64,000 nucleotides of DNA, taken from contig NW_023604295.1 in the NCBI RefSeq assembly GCF_014898055.3, positions 66,241,730 to 66,305,729 on the forward strand, written 5' to 3'. Below, in pieces: positions 11,845 to 24,444 of the stretch (within the stretch, counting starts at the first letter, position 1; every line of letters starts with the position of its first letter). The notes below the pieces were generated by a model, which was not told the origin of the DNA, searched no databases, and was given only the letters and a program-made list of their open reading frames with translations. Both the position numbers and the translations under genes were made by a program. The stretch comes from Talpa occidentalis (Eukaryota > Chordata > Mammalia > Eulipotyphla > Talpidae).

Positions 11845-11863
11845 AAAAAGTTTTAAGTGGCGA
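11845..11863 (+). repeat. Target-site duplication, right copy (U6 insertion)
   Basis: This 19-bp sequence is identical to 11797-11815. The run of A shared with the end of the U6 piece makes the exact junction ambiguous by up to three bases. Confidence 0.93.
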
Positions 11864-14140
11864 AATACATAATAGAACTTAAATAATTAACATGTTAGCA
11901 GTGATTTTCTGAAGAAGCCCAAAATGCTGTTCACTTCAACTTATATTTAACTTTCTTAAATGCTATTCAAATTTCTGATGAACAAAAGTGATTGACAAGT
12001 GTCTCCACTGTATCACACAAAGTGCTAGGTGGCAACTGTCATCCGGTATATTTATAACAGGATAATTGAACTGCCATAGCCCATGGAAATTACAGCAACT
12101 TCACTGTGTACCTTGCATGCTTTTTTTGACAACAACTATGGGAAAGTCAAGGAAATAGGCCAGCAGGAGGCCAGATCTACTCAACATAGGATCTTGGTAT
12201 AAACAGCAACATTTTATGTCACATAAAGTAAAGTGGGAGCCATCAAATCGTAAACCCATCTTAAAAATAAGTAGCCTCAAACTAATTTTCGTAAAAAGTC
12301 AAGCATATAGAACAATTAGTTCATAATAGGAGCTAATAAATTGTAAGAATTTATTTTGTACTTTCTTAAGAGGATTTCTTTTAAGTTTATGAGTGTCCAA
12401 AACATTATCTCTCCCATTATAAACCAAAACAAAATGTAAGCTTCAAAATGTTAACATTGCATGGGAAGTTTTTACTGAGGCCTTTAACTATCTCCATATC
12501 CTGTATAAAAGTATTGACATGGTCTCAGAGGGTTTCCTATTGAGAATTGGTATATCTATGGTTCACACTGAGCATAACTTAGTGATATATTTGTAAAAAG
12601 TAAAGAGGGACGGGGATTCTAGTCTTGTTTCACTAAAAGACATTAGCTAGTATCCAACTGTGGCTTTAATGTATTCTCCTAAAATTCTCCACTCTAATAT
12701 TTCTAAATGATCTTGTATATTAAGGGGTTTTAAGCAACCTTATTATGCTCTTATACATCATAGGCAAGAAATTAGAAAGTCTGCCCTTGTACAATTTGAC
12801 CCACTTCTCTAAATACATTTTAACCTGCAGCAAAATCCATTTAGCCAGCCAATACTATCAATGAGAACAGTAGTTGCCAGCTGGATGGCCAGTTCTATGA
12901 TGTACACAGGCGTCTATGTGGACTACAGATGATCCTGAAATATCAGACTTAATTCATACTTCAGAGATGGCATTACAGATTAATCCTGTCCACTGCAGTA
13001 GGCTTTTCACAAATATGAGAATCAACTAGATTTTTATGTTTGTCTTATTTCACCAGTACAATCAACCTAAAATACCTTAAAATTTCCTTTCATTTCTCAT
13101 TTCATTCTTTTCAAGGTGAATATAATTTCTTTAGCAATGTAAAATTATTATTTCAATTTTTATATAAACCATTCATAAGATAAAGCAGCCATTTTATAAG
13201 GTTTGATTTCATAGTGTTACTTTTAAGATTATTAACTATGAAATGGTTTAAAAGAAAAATAAATTTTGATGTATGACTCTTTTTGAATCTCTCTACTTCA
13301 GATATTGTTTAGATAATTATATATCGGGACATTCTAGAATATATTAATATAATAGCTTTTAACTTATCTCCTAAAATAAGAACATAAAGGGTATACAAAT
13401 TTTTAATGCAATTTTTTTCAAAAAGACCAAGAACATACTATTTGTTACTAGGTTCCACAGAATCTGTGCAATTTGTTTTTAAAAATAATGAAAGGAAGTA
13501 AATTAATAAAATGTAAGTGAATCAAAACCATGGCAGACACTGATATTCTAGTTTGTTTTGCTTATTATTTTTTAATGCTTCTTTCAAGAATATCTAACCG
13601 TACTTACCCTTTGTGCAATCCTCTCTAGTAATGCAGGTTGACCTGGGTGACACAGAGTTATGGGAGCACAACCTCATCTGGAAGGTTAACTGCAATTGAT
13701 CTTTGCCTAAAGCAGTCTGCTCAACTTCATTTTCATAAGAAAAAGTGTCAATTTACTTTTCAAAACAAATGCTTAGCACAAAAGTCAAAACCTAGAAAAA
13801 TTTAAAAGTCAATACCTCCAATAGTGTCACTCAACTACAAAGTGGAACTGAGCACAGCCAGATGACAGGCACCCATAAAGCCTTGCCAGTAGTATCATTA
13901 TCTCACATTATTATTGGCACCACGGTGGATAAAATACTACTGTAATAAATAAAATAACAAGCAATATTTATAAAATAATATTTTGATATTGAAAAAGATA
14001 ATTTGAACATTTTCTCTGTATTTTCTACTCTTCTTTTTTTCTCATATTAGTACCTATATAAACACTACCATACAGACTTCATGATTACTAAATTATTACC
14101 TTTCTATCTAGAAAGAAAAATAATATAAAACTACTTTGTT
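11864..14140. other. Intron without recognised gene
   Basis: Mostly AT-rich; 12040-12250 and 12830-13010 are more complex. I recognise no repeat or exon. Confidence 0.5.
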
Positions 14141-14159
14141 TTAAAAATTAATGGATATT

Positions 14160-14494
14160 GGGCCTCCCCTGTGGCGCAGCGGTTGAGCGCTGGGTTACGA
14201 AGCTGCCCGCGGTCTCTGTGGCGCCGGTTCGATCCCCAGCTGCTCCCCGGCTGCTCCCCGGACACCGGAGGAGGGTCCAACATGGCGCGCAGACCTCTCT
14301 TGCCGCCCGCTGCTCCCGTCAGCAGTGTGCTTCCGTCCTTCTGCCTGTTCTGCTCCCTACTCTGGCTCTGGTGAATTCTCTCACCCTCCCGCGCTTCTGA
14401 CTGTACCCAGTGCATGTATAAACAAAAACAAACAAACAAATAAAATAAATAAATAAAACATGCCTCTATACAATAAAAAAAAATAAAAAAAAAT
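14160..14494 (+). mobile_element. tRNA-derived SINE copy 5 (young type, best preserved)
   Basis: A complete copy with pol III A box TGGCGCAGCGG (14172-14182) and B box GGTTCGATCCC (14226-14236). It is followed by a CpG-rich body and an AAACAAACAAATAAAATAAA tail. The duplication AAAAATTAATGGATATT is perfect at 14143-14159 and 14495-14511. The body repeats GCTGCTCCCCGG in tandem near 14239-14262, which other copies lack. The tail contains an unrelated stretch, ACATGCCTCTATACAAT, between two A-rich parts. Frames on both strands through it are SINE frames. Confidence 0.95.
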
Positions 14495-14636
14495 AAAAAT
14501 TAATGGATATTATAAAATACTTTAAAATTTCTTATCTTTCTGTTGCTGGAAAAATGATTCAAATATGCCTGGGGTACAAAAATATATGATTCATATGATA
14601 AATCAACTGATACCATTTTTAAAAATCACATATTGG

Positions 14637-14913
14637 GGCCTCCCTGGTGGTGAAAGGAGTTAAGCACTAAACTATGAAGCAATCCACAACCTCTGCAATA
14701 CGAGTTCTATCCCCGGCCAGCCAGGGAGCAATCCACATGGTGCAGCAGACCTCTCCTGTCTCGCCTGCTGCTCCCCTCAGTAGTGTATTTCAGTCAGTCT
14801 GCCTGTTCTGTTCCCCACTCTGTCTCTGGTGAGTCCTCTCACTCCTTGCATCTCTGGCCTGTACCCCAGCTCTTGTATGTATAAATAAATAAATCTTTAA
14901 AAAAATAAAAAAT
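14637..14913 (+). mobile_element. tRNA-derived SINE copy 6 (old type)
   Basis: It begins GGGCCTCCCTGGTGGTGAAA and ends in TATAAATAAATAAATCTTTA plus A-rich sequence. Duplications AAAAATCACATATTGG (14621-14636) and AAAAATCGCACATTGG (14914-14929) differ at two sites. It lies 126 bp beyond copy 5 in the same orientation. Confidence 0.92.
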
Positions 14914-16261
14914 AAAAATCGCACATTGGTGCTTTAAAATAAGCAAAGTAAACTTAAAATATAACAAAGTTACTAACTTTCCTCTAGGATTCTGAGAAGT
15001 GTACCTCACTAGATGTTACCACTATTCATTTAGAAAATATTTTAAGTTTGGTTAAAATATGTCATCATGGGTCAATTTTCCAGAATCATTGTATACCAAT
15101 AATGTAACAAAATTGATGTTGCAAAATAGTAGAATGAGATTGATGGCATCGTTGTCATGTTTTCAAATGCAAATGATTAAATTCTTAAGCCCCAACTTAA
15201 AGCACTATATTAGTGAATAATAAGGACAAGTATTGTAAGAGATAATGTAGAAGAAAATGTTAAAGGGGAAGCCTTTATTTTTTTTTCCTGAGTGAAAACA
15301 TTTTCCTACTTTCCTTAATAAAATGGATAAAAGAGTATAAATGCACAAGTAGCAAGATAAATGAATCCTGGGAGTGAGTTCATTTTTATAAAATATCTGT
15401 CCAATGACTTGGAGAACCCCACTCAACACAAGTGTTTTGATTAATTGTAAACTAGAAAGGAAATGCTAAAACATTGTACTGTAGTATACAACTGGACATG
15501 GTTTTCCCATTGAAACTTTACAGTAATTCTTGTTACTTTATTTGAAATATTAATATCAATGTTTCTCATAACAAAGGGTTACTGTTATTTTAACAGGAAT
15601 AGTCTATGGATTTTAACCAGTGGTGGGAATGGTTATCTCAGTAGAATTATAGTTCTTGACTTGAAACTGCTTTAAAAATCATCAGATCATATTGCAGCAT
15701 TTGTAGCAATTAGACAAAGACATTCCTCTTCAGACTTTGAGTTAGATTCCTAACTCTGCCAACTGAGCATTTCCTTTCATATCCTCATTGATTGGAATGC
15801 ACCTTAAAAGAATCCACCTACATTTGAAATCAGCATTTTATTGCACTTAAGAACAATCTAATCCTGTTTTCTGAAACAGTGAGATATAATTTCATTTACC
15901 ATCCCATCAATTCAAGCCCAACACTTGAAAGTTATAATTCTACTTGATGATACCTTTAGTTTATCTCTACAGAGAAAATAAAATATTCAATAATCAGAGA
16001 AAATATTCAATTGTTCCTTGAGATATAATTTCTCTTAGACTTTTATTTGAAATACAATATCCTGATACTAAAATATATTATTCTAATTTCACTTGTGTTC
16101 CAAGATAATATGAACTATTTAGATGAGAAACAAAGAATGTGCTTTACATTCTTTTAAAATCACAGAGGGAGTGCTAAAAAGGAATCAAGTGATAAACCAT
16201 CTAAGTTTCTTCATATTTTAAATATGAAAAAAATATATAGGAAAGAACATTGCTATGTGTG

Positions 16262-16325
16262 TTAAATATATATGTCAACAAAGCCTGGCACAAAGTAAAA
16301 ACTCACTACATGCTGGATATTACTT
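16262..16325 (+). repeat. MIR 3' fragment
   Basis: AAGCCTGGCACAAAGTAAAAACTCACTA resembles the MIR 3' end GTGCCTGGCACATAGTAAGCGCTCAATA. It is short. Confidence 0.4.
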
Positions 16326-18699
16326 GGGATGGTGGCATTAATTAACTGGAAGTTAACTAATAAAGGAAGAAGCAGTACAGATGTTAAGATTCTTGGTGTA
16401 GTTGAATATAATAGAAATAGTAACCTTGGGATAGCTAAAGGACATGAAAATCATGTTCGGCATAGTAAATTTTAGCTGAATGCACTGGGTCAAGGACAAA
16501 TGCCAATCCATTTTCAATGGCCTAAAATTTATCTACAGGAAGTTAATAGTGACTGGCTGATTCAATGACTAGTTAAGTGTATGAAAATTCCTGCAAAATA
16601 CACAGAGGCAGTTGGGTTCTGACTGAAATAGCTGATCACCCCTTCCTTATTTTTCTGGGTACAAGCAAGAAGAAATTAAGTAGGAAAAACATTAAAAACT
16701 TCATAGTCTTATGTGAGTTTAATATTTCAAGTTTAATGTTTTGCTCTCAAAAGTGCAACTTAGTATTGTTTGGGGTTTTTTTTGTTGTTATTTTTATTAA
16801 AAACCAATTGTCAACAATCCCTATTACTTTACTATTATTTTCCTTCCATTTAATGAGACAGACACATGATTATAATCATTGATGGATTATGAGTGCTTTT
16901 TATTTTAATATTTTATTCTGATTTAAAAATAATCTCACATATGAACACTTTTTATTGCCTAATTAGAAAATATTCATAATCTATTGTTTAGTCAAAGATA
17001 TTAAAACATACTATACTAGGTATATTACAAATCAGTTACCTAAAACAGAACATTTTTACTATACGTGCTATAAAATAAAATTTTTATATACAATAGTGCA
17101 TTTTATTCTTTAACACCAACATATTAATTTCCAACATGCACGAAAAGTTGTGTAACAGTCTATATACTTTGAAATGTCGGTCATTAGGTTTTTTTCTGGA
17201 AATCTTAATTGCATTAATTATGCATTCTCCTAATAAAACAGTCAATGAAGCAAGCATTAGTAGTTACTGGAAGCCTTACAGAAATCTGCTCAGGAAATTG
17301 TTTTCACCAAATAAAAGAAAATAGCATCCTGAGATCATATCACTACTTCTAGACAGAAGATTCCCCAGTAATGCCATACAAATATATTATTTCAACCATC
17401 TGACCTGCTTTCATCCCTGAAGTAGGATCCCAGGAAGAGCAGCCCCTGCTTTGGCCCCACTGGGGTTAGATGCCAAACTCTTGACCCTTCTGCTTGTCTG
17501 TGCTCAGTTGTCAGTTTTGCCTACCGCAGCTGTTGGATATTCCAGAGGATCAGATGGCCAGAATAGGTCTGGAATAGACCTATTAGCATCTCAATACAAC
17601 TGCTCAGTCTCCTTTATTACCAATTCACTCAAATTAATTAATTTTTAATTTTGCACTACCTCAACTATTATAAATCAAGTCAGTCAGCAAGATAAAAAGC
17701 ACACTGAAACATGAAACTGTGGTTTAAGTCACAGAGGCTCAACCTATGCAATCTGTCACTTTGAAGATCACAAAAAAAGGCAAATTATGCTGTGCAGAGA
17801 TTATTGAAAAATATTTTCTTGAGGAATTTATGCTCCTTTACAAAGGTCACAAAAGAGAAGAGGAATGGCCATAAATGTCTCTGATGTGCTTAAATCCTTA
17901 AACCCAAGTTATGGATTCAGAAAGACTAGTTATTAAAAAATGCTCCTATGAGTTTCCATTACTTTATCTTTTACCTACATTTTATTGTAGTGGTAAAGTG
18001 TACACTGTGCAAATAATGACTTTGAGCTTTAAAGCTGACAGTACCTGTAACTTTATACTTCTCCTAAGATATAAATGTTTTTTATTATGAATTTTCTTGT
18101 TGTTGTTATTCTTATTTGGAGATAGTCTATTTCCCTAAAACTTTCCTTAAAGCAGCAACCTCTAAACTTTGGGTTGGAGAATCATCTACCTTATAAAGTT
18201 GGTGTTTTAAAATGTAGAAAGCAATGAAATCATTGGCAAAATATGCTTCTGTGTCCCTTTATCTTCAATTTCGTTGAAATGGTCTCAGGAGTAAGACTCA
18301 AAGTAAGAAAGTGTTTACTTTGAACAATACAATCCTCTTTGAGTGAGGACTGATTGCTTTTGATATTTCATAGTGCAATGCAGACAGTTGTAGATACAGC
18401 ATATGGGGCTTTCTTTTTGACATTGAGCTACAAAGCATAAAAAGACCAAAGATTAAAGGTGTTCAATCACTCCAGCATAGTGTGTAACTTCTTACATCAT
18501 ATACTTGAGCAAGGGAATGTGGCCAAATTTAAGATGTATTTATATCATGCTGGGTAGGGCTTTTTTTTTAACCTAATATAAACCTAGCTGTTTGAGACAG
18601 AATACAATTGGTTTCTGTTTCTGCAAATAATAAGGGGTAGATTCATGGCTACCAAATAACTCCTAGAAAGTTTTCTTTCCTTTTCAAATATAAGCAAGT

Positions 18700-18850
18700 T
18701 CATGGTGTAGTTTATTGCCAACATTTATAAAGCAGTTTAATTTTAAATATATGCGACTATTTCACAAGTACTTTGCATTAAAACCTGTGGAAATGAAGTA
18801 AGTAATTTGTTGAGGTTAACAATGCAGTAAAGAAAGAATGATGAACTCCA
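18700..18850 (-). repeat. MIR-like fragment
   Basis: GCCAACATTTATAAAGCAGT, CAAGTACTTTGCATTAAAAC and GTGGAAATGAAGTAAGTAAT resemble the reversed MIR core in order. It is strongly diverged. Confidence 0.45.
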
Positions 18851-19384
18851 ACTCCATATTTTAGACCACTATTTCACAAATTTTCCTAAACAACGCTGCT
18901 TCTCCAAACCTATATATTTGGTCATAGATAAATTTCAATAAATGATAACTATCCAGAATTAAACAAAATGTAAGATGAAATACTTCCCTACACTGAAAGT
19001 TGTTAAACTAAAAATGGATTTATTATGTTAAAACTGTGGTTAAAGAAGAATGGTTTCTTAATTCCAGAACAGACTTAATTGTGGGTCTAACTGAAGGCAG
19101 GAAATATCAATATTTTCTAAATATTGATCTTTAAGGAAAAATTCAATTATCAAACTCAAAATTAGGTTCATATGCCTCACTCAGCAAGATTTCAAGCTAC
19201 TACCATATTACATTTTTTCTTGCATCCCAAGCCTCTATTATTTTTATTGAAATTGTTGTGTGAATTTTGGTATTGGTTCTTTAGAAGAAGATGTTGAATC
19301 AACTGCTAAATTGAATAAAAAGTAGCCTCATATTCATCTGGCTTTCCTCATGTTATAAATCATCTCTTAGTAAAAATATGCTTA

Positions 19385-19690
19385 CAGATGATTGGATCAG
19401 GAAAATGTGGATTAAATACACAATGGAATACTATTCAGCTATAAAAAATAAACTCTTGCAATTTGCAACAACATGGATGCAACTGAAGGGGTTATAATAA
19501 TTCAGAAGGAAAAAGAAAAAGTACTGGATGGTGTCATATACGTAGAATATAGAGAAACAAAACAAAGGGTCAGATAAAGCCAAATAACAAATCCCAGAAA
19601 TATGACTGTAGAACTGAATCTGTCAGAAAGAGAGGGGGAAAGGAGAGAGCAAAGTGGAGAAGGAGCACAATGGATTTCTATATTTATTGA
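19385..19690 (+). mobile_element. Old LINE-1 3' fragment
   Basis: It starts ACAGATGATTGGATCAGGAA and runs through ACACAATGGAATACTATTCA and CAATTTGCAACAACATGGATG to a purine-rich 3' UTR. It is more diverged than the L1 copies at 54301 and 60729. Confidence 0.8.
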
Positions 19691-19989
19691 CTTATTTGTG
19701 AAAACAAATATGTATTTGTTTACTTATTCATTCATTTATGGATCCATTCACTCATTTATTTGTTTGTTTGATTGATTGCAATGCTGAATTATGTATCTAT
19801 GAATAAATCATCCAGACTAGGAACTGGACAATAACTATATCCATCTATCCATACTGTTTCTCCTATTCTAGTCCTGTCTCTCTCCATATACTATGCACAC
19901 ATATACACTACCCATATGTATGTCTTTCTCTATACACTACACACACTCATACACTACACATGTATGTAGTGTATGTGTGTGTGTGTATG

Positions 19990-20079
19990 TAGATGAAATT
20001 CATTAACACAGACTGAATTGTGGTATATTATCATGTATCTTAAATAATTACTTTTTTTCTACCTGGTTTTAAAGATTTT
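19990..20079 (+). repeat. 90-bp direct repeat, copy A
   Basis: This segment starts TAGATGAAATTCATTAACAC and ends GGTTTTAAAGATTTT. It matches 21369-21458 at about 81 of 90 positions with no gap. The family is not recognised. Confidence 0.85.
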
Positions 20080-20289
20080 CCTATAATAAACACTAACTAC
20101 ATGTAGTATACATATATATATTTAGACAGAGAGAGAAAGGCTTAATTTCATAAATATCTGAATACTCTTTAAAATTTTAAATCTTTCTAACTTTATTAAA
20201 AGAATATCTTTATAGAATTAACTTTAGGACTTATTTTTAATTTAATTATATTGCCAATATTCATACACAATTCATACAGTTTTTATATT

Positions 20290-20665
20290 ATTGCCTTTCA
20301 TATATTTTGATTGATATATAGTATTCTATTTTGCAAATGTACCACAGTTCATTCATCCACTGTATCTAAAGTGATATTTAGATTATTTCCATATATCTGA
20401 ATATAAATAAGAATTTTTCTTGTTTATATATCTAGGAAGAGAATGGTTTAGTTTATTTCAATTGATAAAATTAAATTCTAAAAATAGAATCATCTTCTAC
20501 AACACTTGAAATATCTAATTTGGATATGTGCATATATTTATACTTAAAACTAAACGTTTGAAAGTGTGACTCATTGCCTTCTTGACTCTTGCGTTTCCCT
20601 TATCAGTAATGATAGTGAACATTTCTAACTATGTTTAGTAAATATATACATTTGCCTTTTGGGAA
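20290..20665 (-). mobile_element. Old LINE-1 fragment, antisense
   Basis: On the plus strand it reads ATATAGTATTCTATTTTGCA, CCACAGTTCATTCATCCACT, TATTTAGATTATTTCC, AGTGTGACTCATTGCC and TAATGATAGTGAACATTTCT. This is the reversed order of the ORF2 end of older L1 families. No frame is kept. Confidence 0.7.
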
Positions 20666-20671
20666 ATATGT

Positions 20672-20674
20672 ATA

Positions 20675-20743
<69 letters not shown>

Positions 20744-20744
20744 C
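20672..20744. repeat. Compound microsatellite (TG)n(TA)n(GA)n
   Basis: A TG run (about 20676-20685), a TA run of about 30 bases (20685-20715) and an uninterrupted GA run of about 28 bases (20716-20743) follow one another. The small frame MGNMYMCVCIYIYIY across it is a repeat frame. Confidence 0.95.
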
Positions 20745-21368
20745 ACGCAAAGATATTAATTTTCCTAAATTTACCTATAGATATAGAAACTCCAGTAAAG
20801 TCTCAACAGAAACTTTCATGGTGCTTATCAATTTGATTCTTAGTATACATGAAACTCTAAGGCTATTGATTGTCAGTAATAGTAAGAGCAGGAAAAACAG
20901 ATTTGCCATTCAGATATCAAGTTTATTATGAAACTTTATTAATTAAGAAACTGAAGTATTAAGAAGGGATAAACATATTTACGTAAAATATATTTGATTT
21001 TAGGCTGAAATTTTCATATTGCCACTAAAAGTAATTAGTGCTTTGTCTCTTGATTGTCAAATGATTGTTCAACAAAAAGTCTCCACTTCTCTGTGAACTT
21101 TTTTCCTTGCTACAAAGATTTTCATGAGTGTCAGGTGAGCATTTATCTTGAAAATTGTCCTATCAAAATGCATCTAAATTCTAAAACATGGTGGAAGAAC
21201 TAATCATCTTCTAATTTAAGAATACTACTGAAATTCACCTTTAAAAGTTATTAATAGTGCCCATTACCAAAGAAAGAAGTGGTAAACTTTATTGTTCCAT
21301 CTTTAATCATTGCCAACCAAAATCACTCTACTTAGTTACAATACTGACATAATATAAATAATAAAATA

Positions 21369-21458
21369 TAGATGACATCCATTAACACAGACTGAATTGT
21401 GGTACATTACCCTGTATCTTAAATAATTACACTTATTCTACATGGTTTTAAAGATTTT
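21369..21458 (+). repeat. 90-bp direct repeat, copy B
   Basis: It is the same length and orientation as 19990-20079, about 90 percent identical, starting TAGATGACATCCATTAACAC. Similarity ends abruptly on both sides. Confidence 0.85.
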
Positions 21459-22299
21459 ACAAGAGTTTATTGATTAAGCTATATGAAAACACCTGTTACA
21501 TGGAAAATTAATAACATCAAAATTTCATGTGAGCTCTAGTTTAAATCAAATTCCCTGTCCTGCAGATTTTAAGATTTTATAGATTTACATCATTAGTGTT
21601 CTTGATTATTCTATTTTTATTCCTGTTTATATTATAACATTATTTTATAAAATTATATTTAAAATGATCTTCATTTAATGTAAGTTCAATGTGGCATTTT
21701 TTTTTCTTTTAAGGCATAAATTGTTAATTTCTTATACCATATCTTTTGTCTTTGGTTTACCTGAAAAAATGGAACTCTTAAAACTAGTCATCATTATCAG
21801 TCATATTTGTGTCATTTTATTAGAAGATTCCTTCTACTGCTCTGCCTTCCAAATGAACCCCACCCAACATTAAGCCCCCAAGTTTCACACTTTTCCTCCC
21901 TGAATTAAGGATGAAAATATCAGAAAAGTTCCTATCACTTTAATTATAGCAGCAGTTATTTATTTAATTATTTAGGCCTTGGTCTCCTATAAACACTAAT
22001 AACTGCATGAGTTAGGAAAAAAATAAATACATCTCACTAAAAAGAAAATAAAGTGAAACAGGTTTCAACTATGTTTTTAAAATAGTAAATCATCATTACA
22101 GAGAACTCCAAAAATGTCACACATCATAGAGTTTCTACATAAGAATATATGTATGAAAACAAAAAGTGATTTCACTAACAAAATTTTAAAGATTAACAGA
22201 AATCCTGGTACACTATTTTCATCCTAATCTATTTTAACCCACAGTCATTAATACTCTTGAAGTTGCAGTGAGATACAGAAATACCTAACTCCATGACAA

Positions 22300-23110
22300 C
22301 TGAGTCAATAAGCACCTTTTAGAGAACAGCACTGGAAACCACTCCTTTGAAGGTTCTCTTCACCAGAGAATTGCTCTAGAGCAGAGAGTGGGTGTCTCAC
22401 ATTCCAGCTGGGATTTTGAGTAAACGCATTTCTAAAGCAATCCAGTCACCATTACTTCATTTCTGCTTTATGTGATTACGTGTGACTTTGGATTGAAAAG
22501 AAGGCACCTGGTACATTGCCTCAATGGCACGTGCACCCCCTTTAAATATCAGTGACAAAACGAACTTAAGGATCTAAATTTAATGAATTATTATTCTTAG
22601 TATTCCCACCAAGCAGCCTGAAGCAATCTTAACATCTTTGCATGATGGAAAATGTAATCGAAAGTCTAAGAGAGAAAAATTCCCTTTAGTTAACATTTCG
22701 CCTTTTCCAGCTGACAAACTCCAAAATACATTCATTTATCTTAGTTATGCCTTCCACTGTTTCCCTTAGAGAGGGTTAGTGCTGCACTCTCCTCTCCGAT
22801 TAGAAACAGCACAAGACCTGTAGCCAACTCTAATTGAGGAACCAATATAATTTTCACTCTCCCCTTGCAGTCTCCAAACCAACTGCAATTCAGCACATGA
22901 GAAAAAATAACAGCCGGTGCAAAGTTCTTAGGGTCTGGCCCAGCAGGGAAAGTAGAAGCAAAAAGTCATGTCAACAACAATAACAATGAAAACATTTTTA
23001 AAAGCTTTGATCTTATGAATAGCCTCGGTACCAAAGGCAAGGCCTGCTGTTCATGCCTTAACATCAGGGCAGAAAGAGCAGACAACCTCATTTACACATG
23101 CTAGTTCAGT
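22300..23110. other. Complex repeat-free intron segment
   Basis: This stretch is less AT-rich than its surroundings and shows no repeat I recognise. It holds no convincing open frame. It could be a conserved non-coding element, but only a cross-species alignment would show that. Confidence 0.3.
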
Positions 23111-24282
23111 GCCAAAGCCAGAAAAGTGGGGAAGACACTGTAGGTCTTTGGGGGGATGTCACAGTTAAGCCGATAGCATTAGAACTGCACCTAAATGCTA
23201 GAAAAAGGAACACCAATAAGTGAAGTCTTCTGCTTTCTCATTTTAGTACTTTATATTTTCTAAACAGCTTATTTACACATGTGATAAAATGAACAAGATG
23301 CAACAAATAGCCAGAACAAAAAGTTATTCTTCTCTAAATTCTAATTATTTTCTATCTTAGCTGTCATTTTATTTATGTAAAGCAATTATTTAATCAAGAA
23401 ATATCTGTGGTCTTTAGTATCAGGATAAATTACCATATTTTATTAAAATCTAAGCTTGACCATTTTTGAATATGAAATAGGGATTCATGTTTCCATACCC
23501 TGAAATGACAAGTTTCCTTATACAAACTGAGCTCAGACGCAAGGATAAAAGCAGCTGTGATTCAGTAAAATTAAGGATTTCTCTGACGCCTATCTATATA
23601 CTTTCGATGCAAAAAAAAAAAGAAAGAAAGAAAATAATAATCTGGATGAATGACAGGCAAATCTCTTTCAGTCTGAAGTGTAGGATTTTAAAGAAATCAC
23701 ATTCATTTTGAGTCTGTATTTAGAATTAATTACATAGCACTTCAATGTCTTCATGGCTACTTCAATATTCTGTTTGAAGAACCATTTCATGAAACACACT
23801 GTAATATTAACTGTCTTCCATTATTTAATCTGGCATAAAACTGGGAAATGGATTTTGCATGTAAATTTCAATTTCGAATATCTTATCTTTCTGTGCTAGT
23901 ATTTATATTTTCCCATTATTCTAAAATTTACACATACCATCAAAAAAAAGGTATATTTGAATTTTTTATATTAAACTTATCCATATCAAGCATTCCATTC
24001 TTCCTCTTAAAATTAACTGAAGCTTTAAATATCTTGCTATTTCCAACATAAATTTGTATTTCAAACCTTCACCAAACCTTGCCTTTCCCAACCAATCTGG
24101 CCTATCTAGTCAGATACACTTGTCAGACTACTTCTTACCTCTACATTTGCCAGCCTTAACTTCTGATTCTCTGATCAGTGAAGGTTTCTCAGATCTATTA
24201 ACCTGGCCTGAAAATGGGTTTTCTTCCCCCAGCCACAATTAATTATACACATTTGATTTAAACATCTTTCAGGAAATTGTTT

Positions 24283-24425
24283 TTATTTTTAATTGAGGTA
24301 ATATTGGTTTACAATACTATCATTCACAGGTATAAGATCACATTTCTTCAGATATATGTGACTACACTGCCACCCACCACCAAGGCCCCTGTAGTCTTGC
24401 ACCACAGTCGTTGGAAAAGTATATA
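24283..24425 (-). mobile_element. Old LINE-1 3' UTR fragment, antisense
   Basis: TTTTTAATTGAGGTAATATTGG, TTTACAATACTATCATTCAC and CAGGTATAAGATCACATT resemble reversed L1 3' ends of the TTGAAGTATAGTTGATTTACAATG type. Confidence 0.5.
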
Positions 24426-24444
24426 TGTGCTATTTTTGTCTCTA

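Larger units (their letters stand above)
14930..19380. other. Intron without recognised gene
   Basis: AT-rich, with only two weak MIR pieces. A 65-codon frame at 17451-17648 (MAPLGLDAKLLTLLLVCAQL...) has a signal-peptide-like start but no neighbouring exon signal or known family; see the rejected list. Confidence 0.5.

Noticed and set aside
14172..14236. tRNA gene suggested by intact A and B boxes
   Set aside because: The boxes belong to the tRNA-derived head of a SINE with tail and target duplications; no tRNA cloverleaf or 3' end follows.
14131..14439. 102-codon minus-strand frame
   Set aside because: It lies within SINE copy 5 and is antisense to it.
17451..17648. 65-codon frame with a hydrophobic, signal-peptide-like start (MAPLGLDAKLLTLLLVCAQL)
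   Set aside because: I recognise no protein family, and no splice donor or continuation was identified. A chance frame in a locally GC-richer stretch is more likely.
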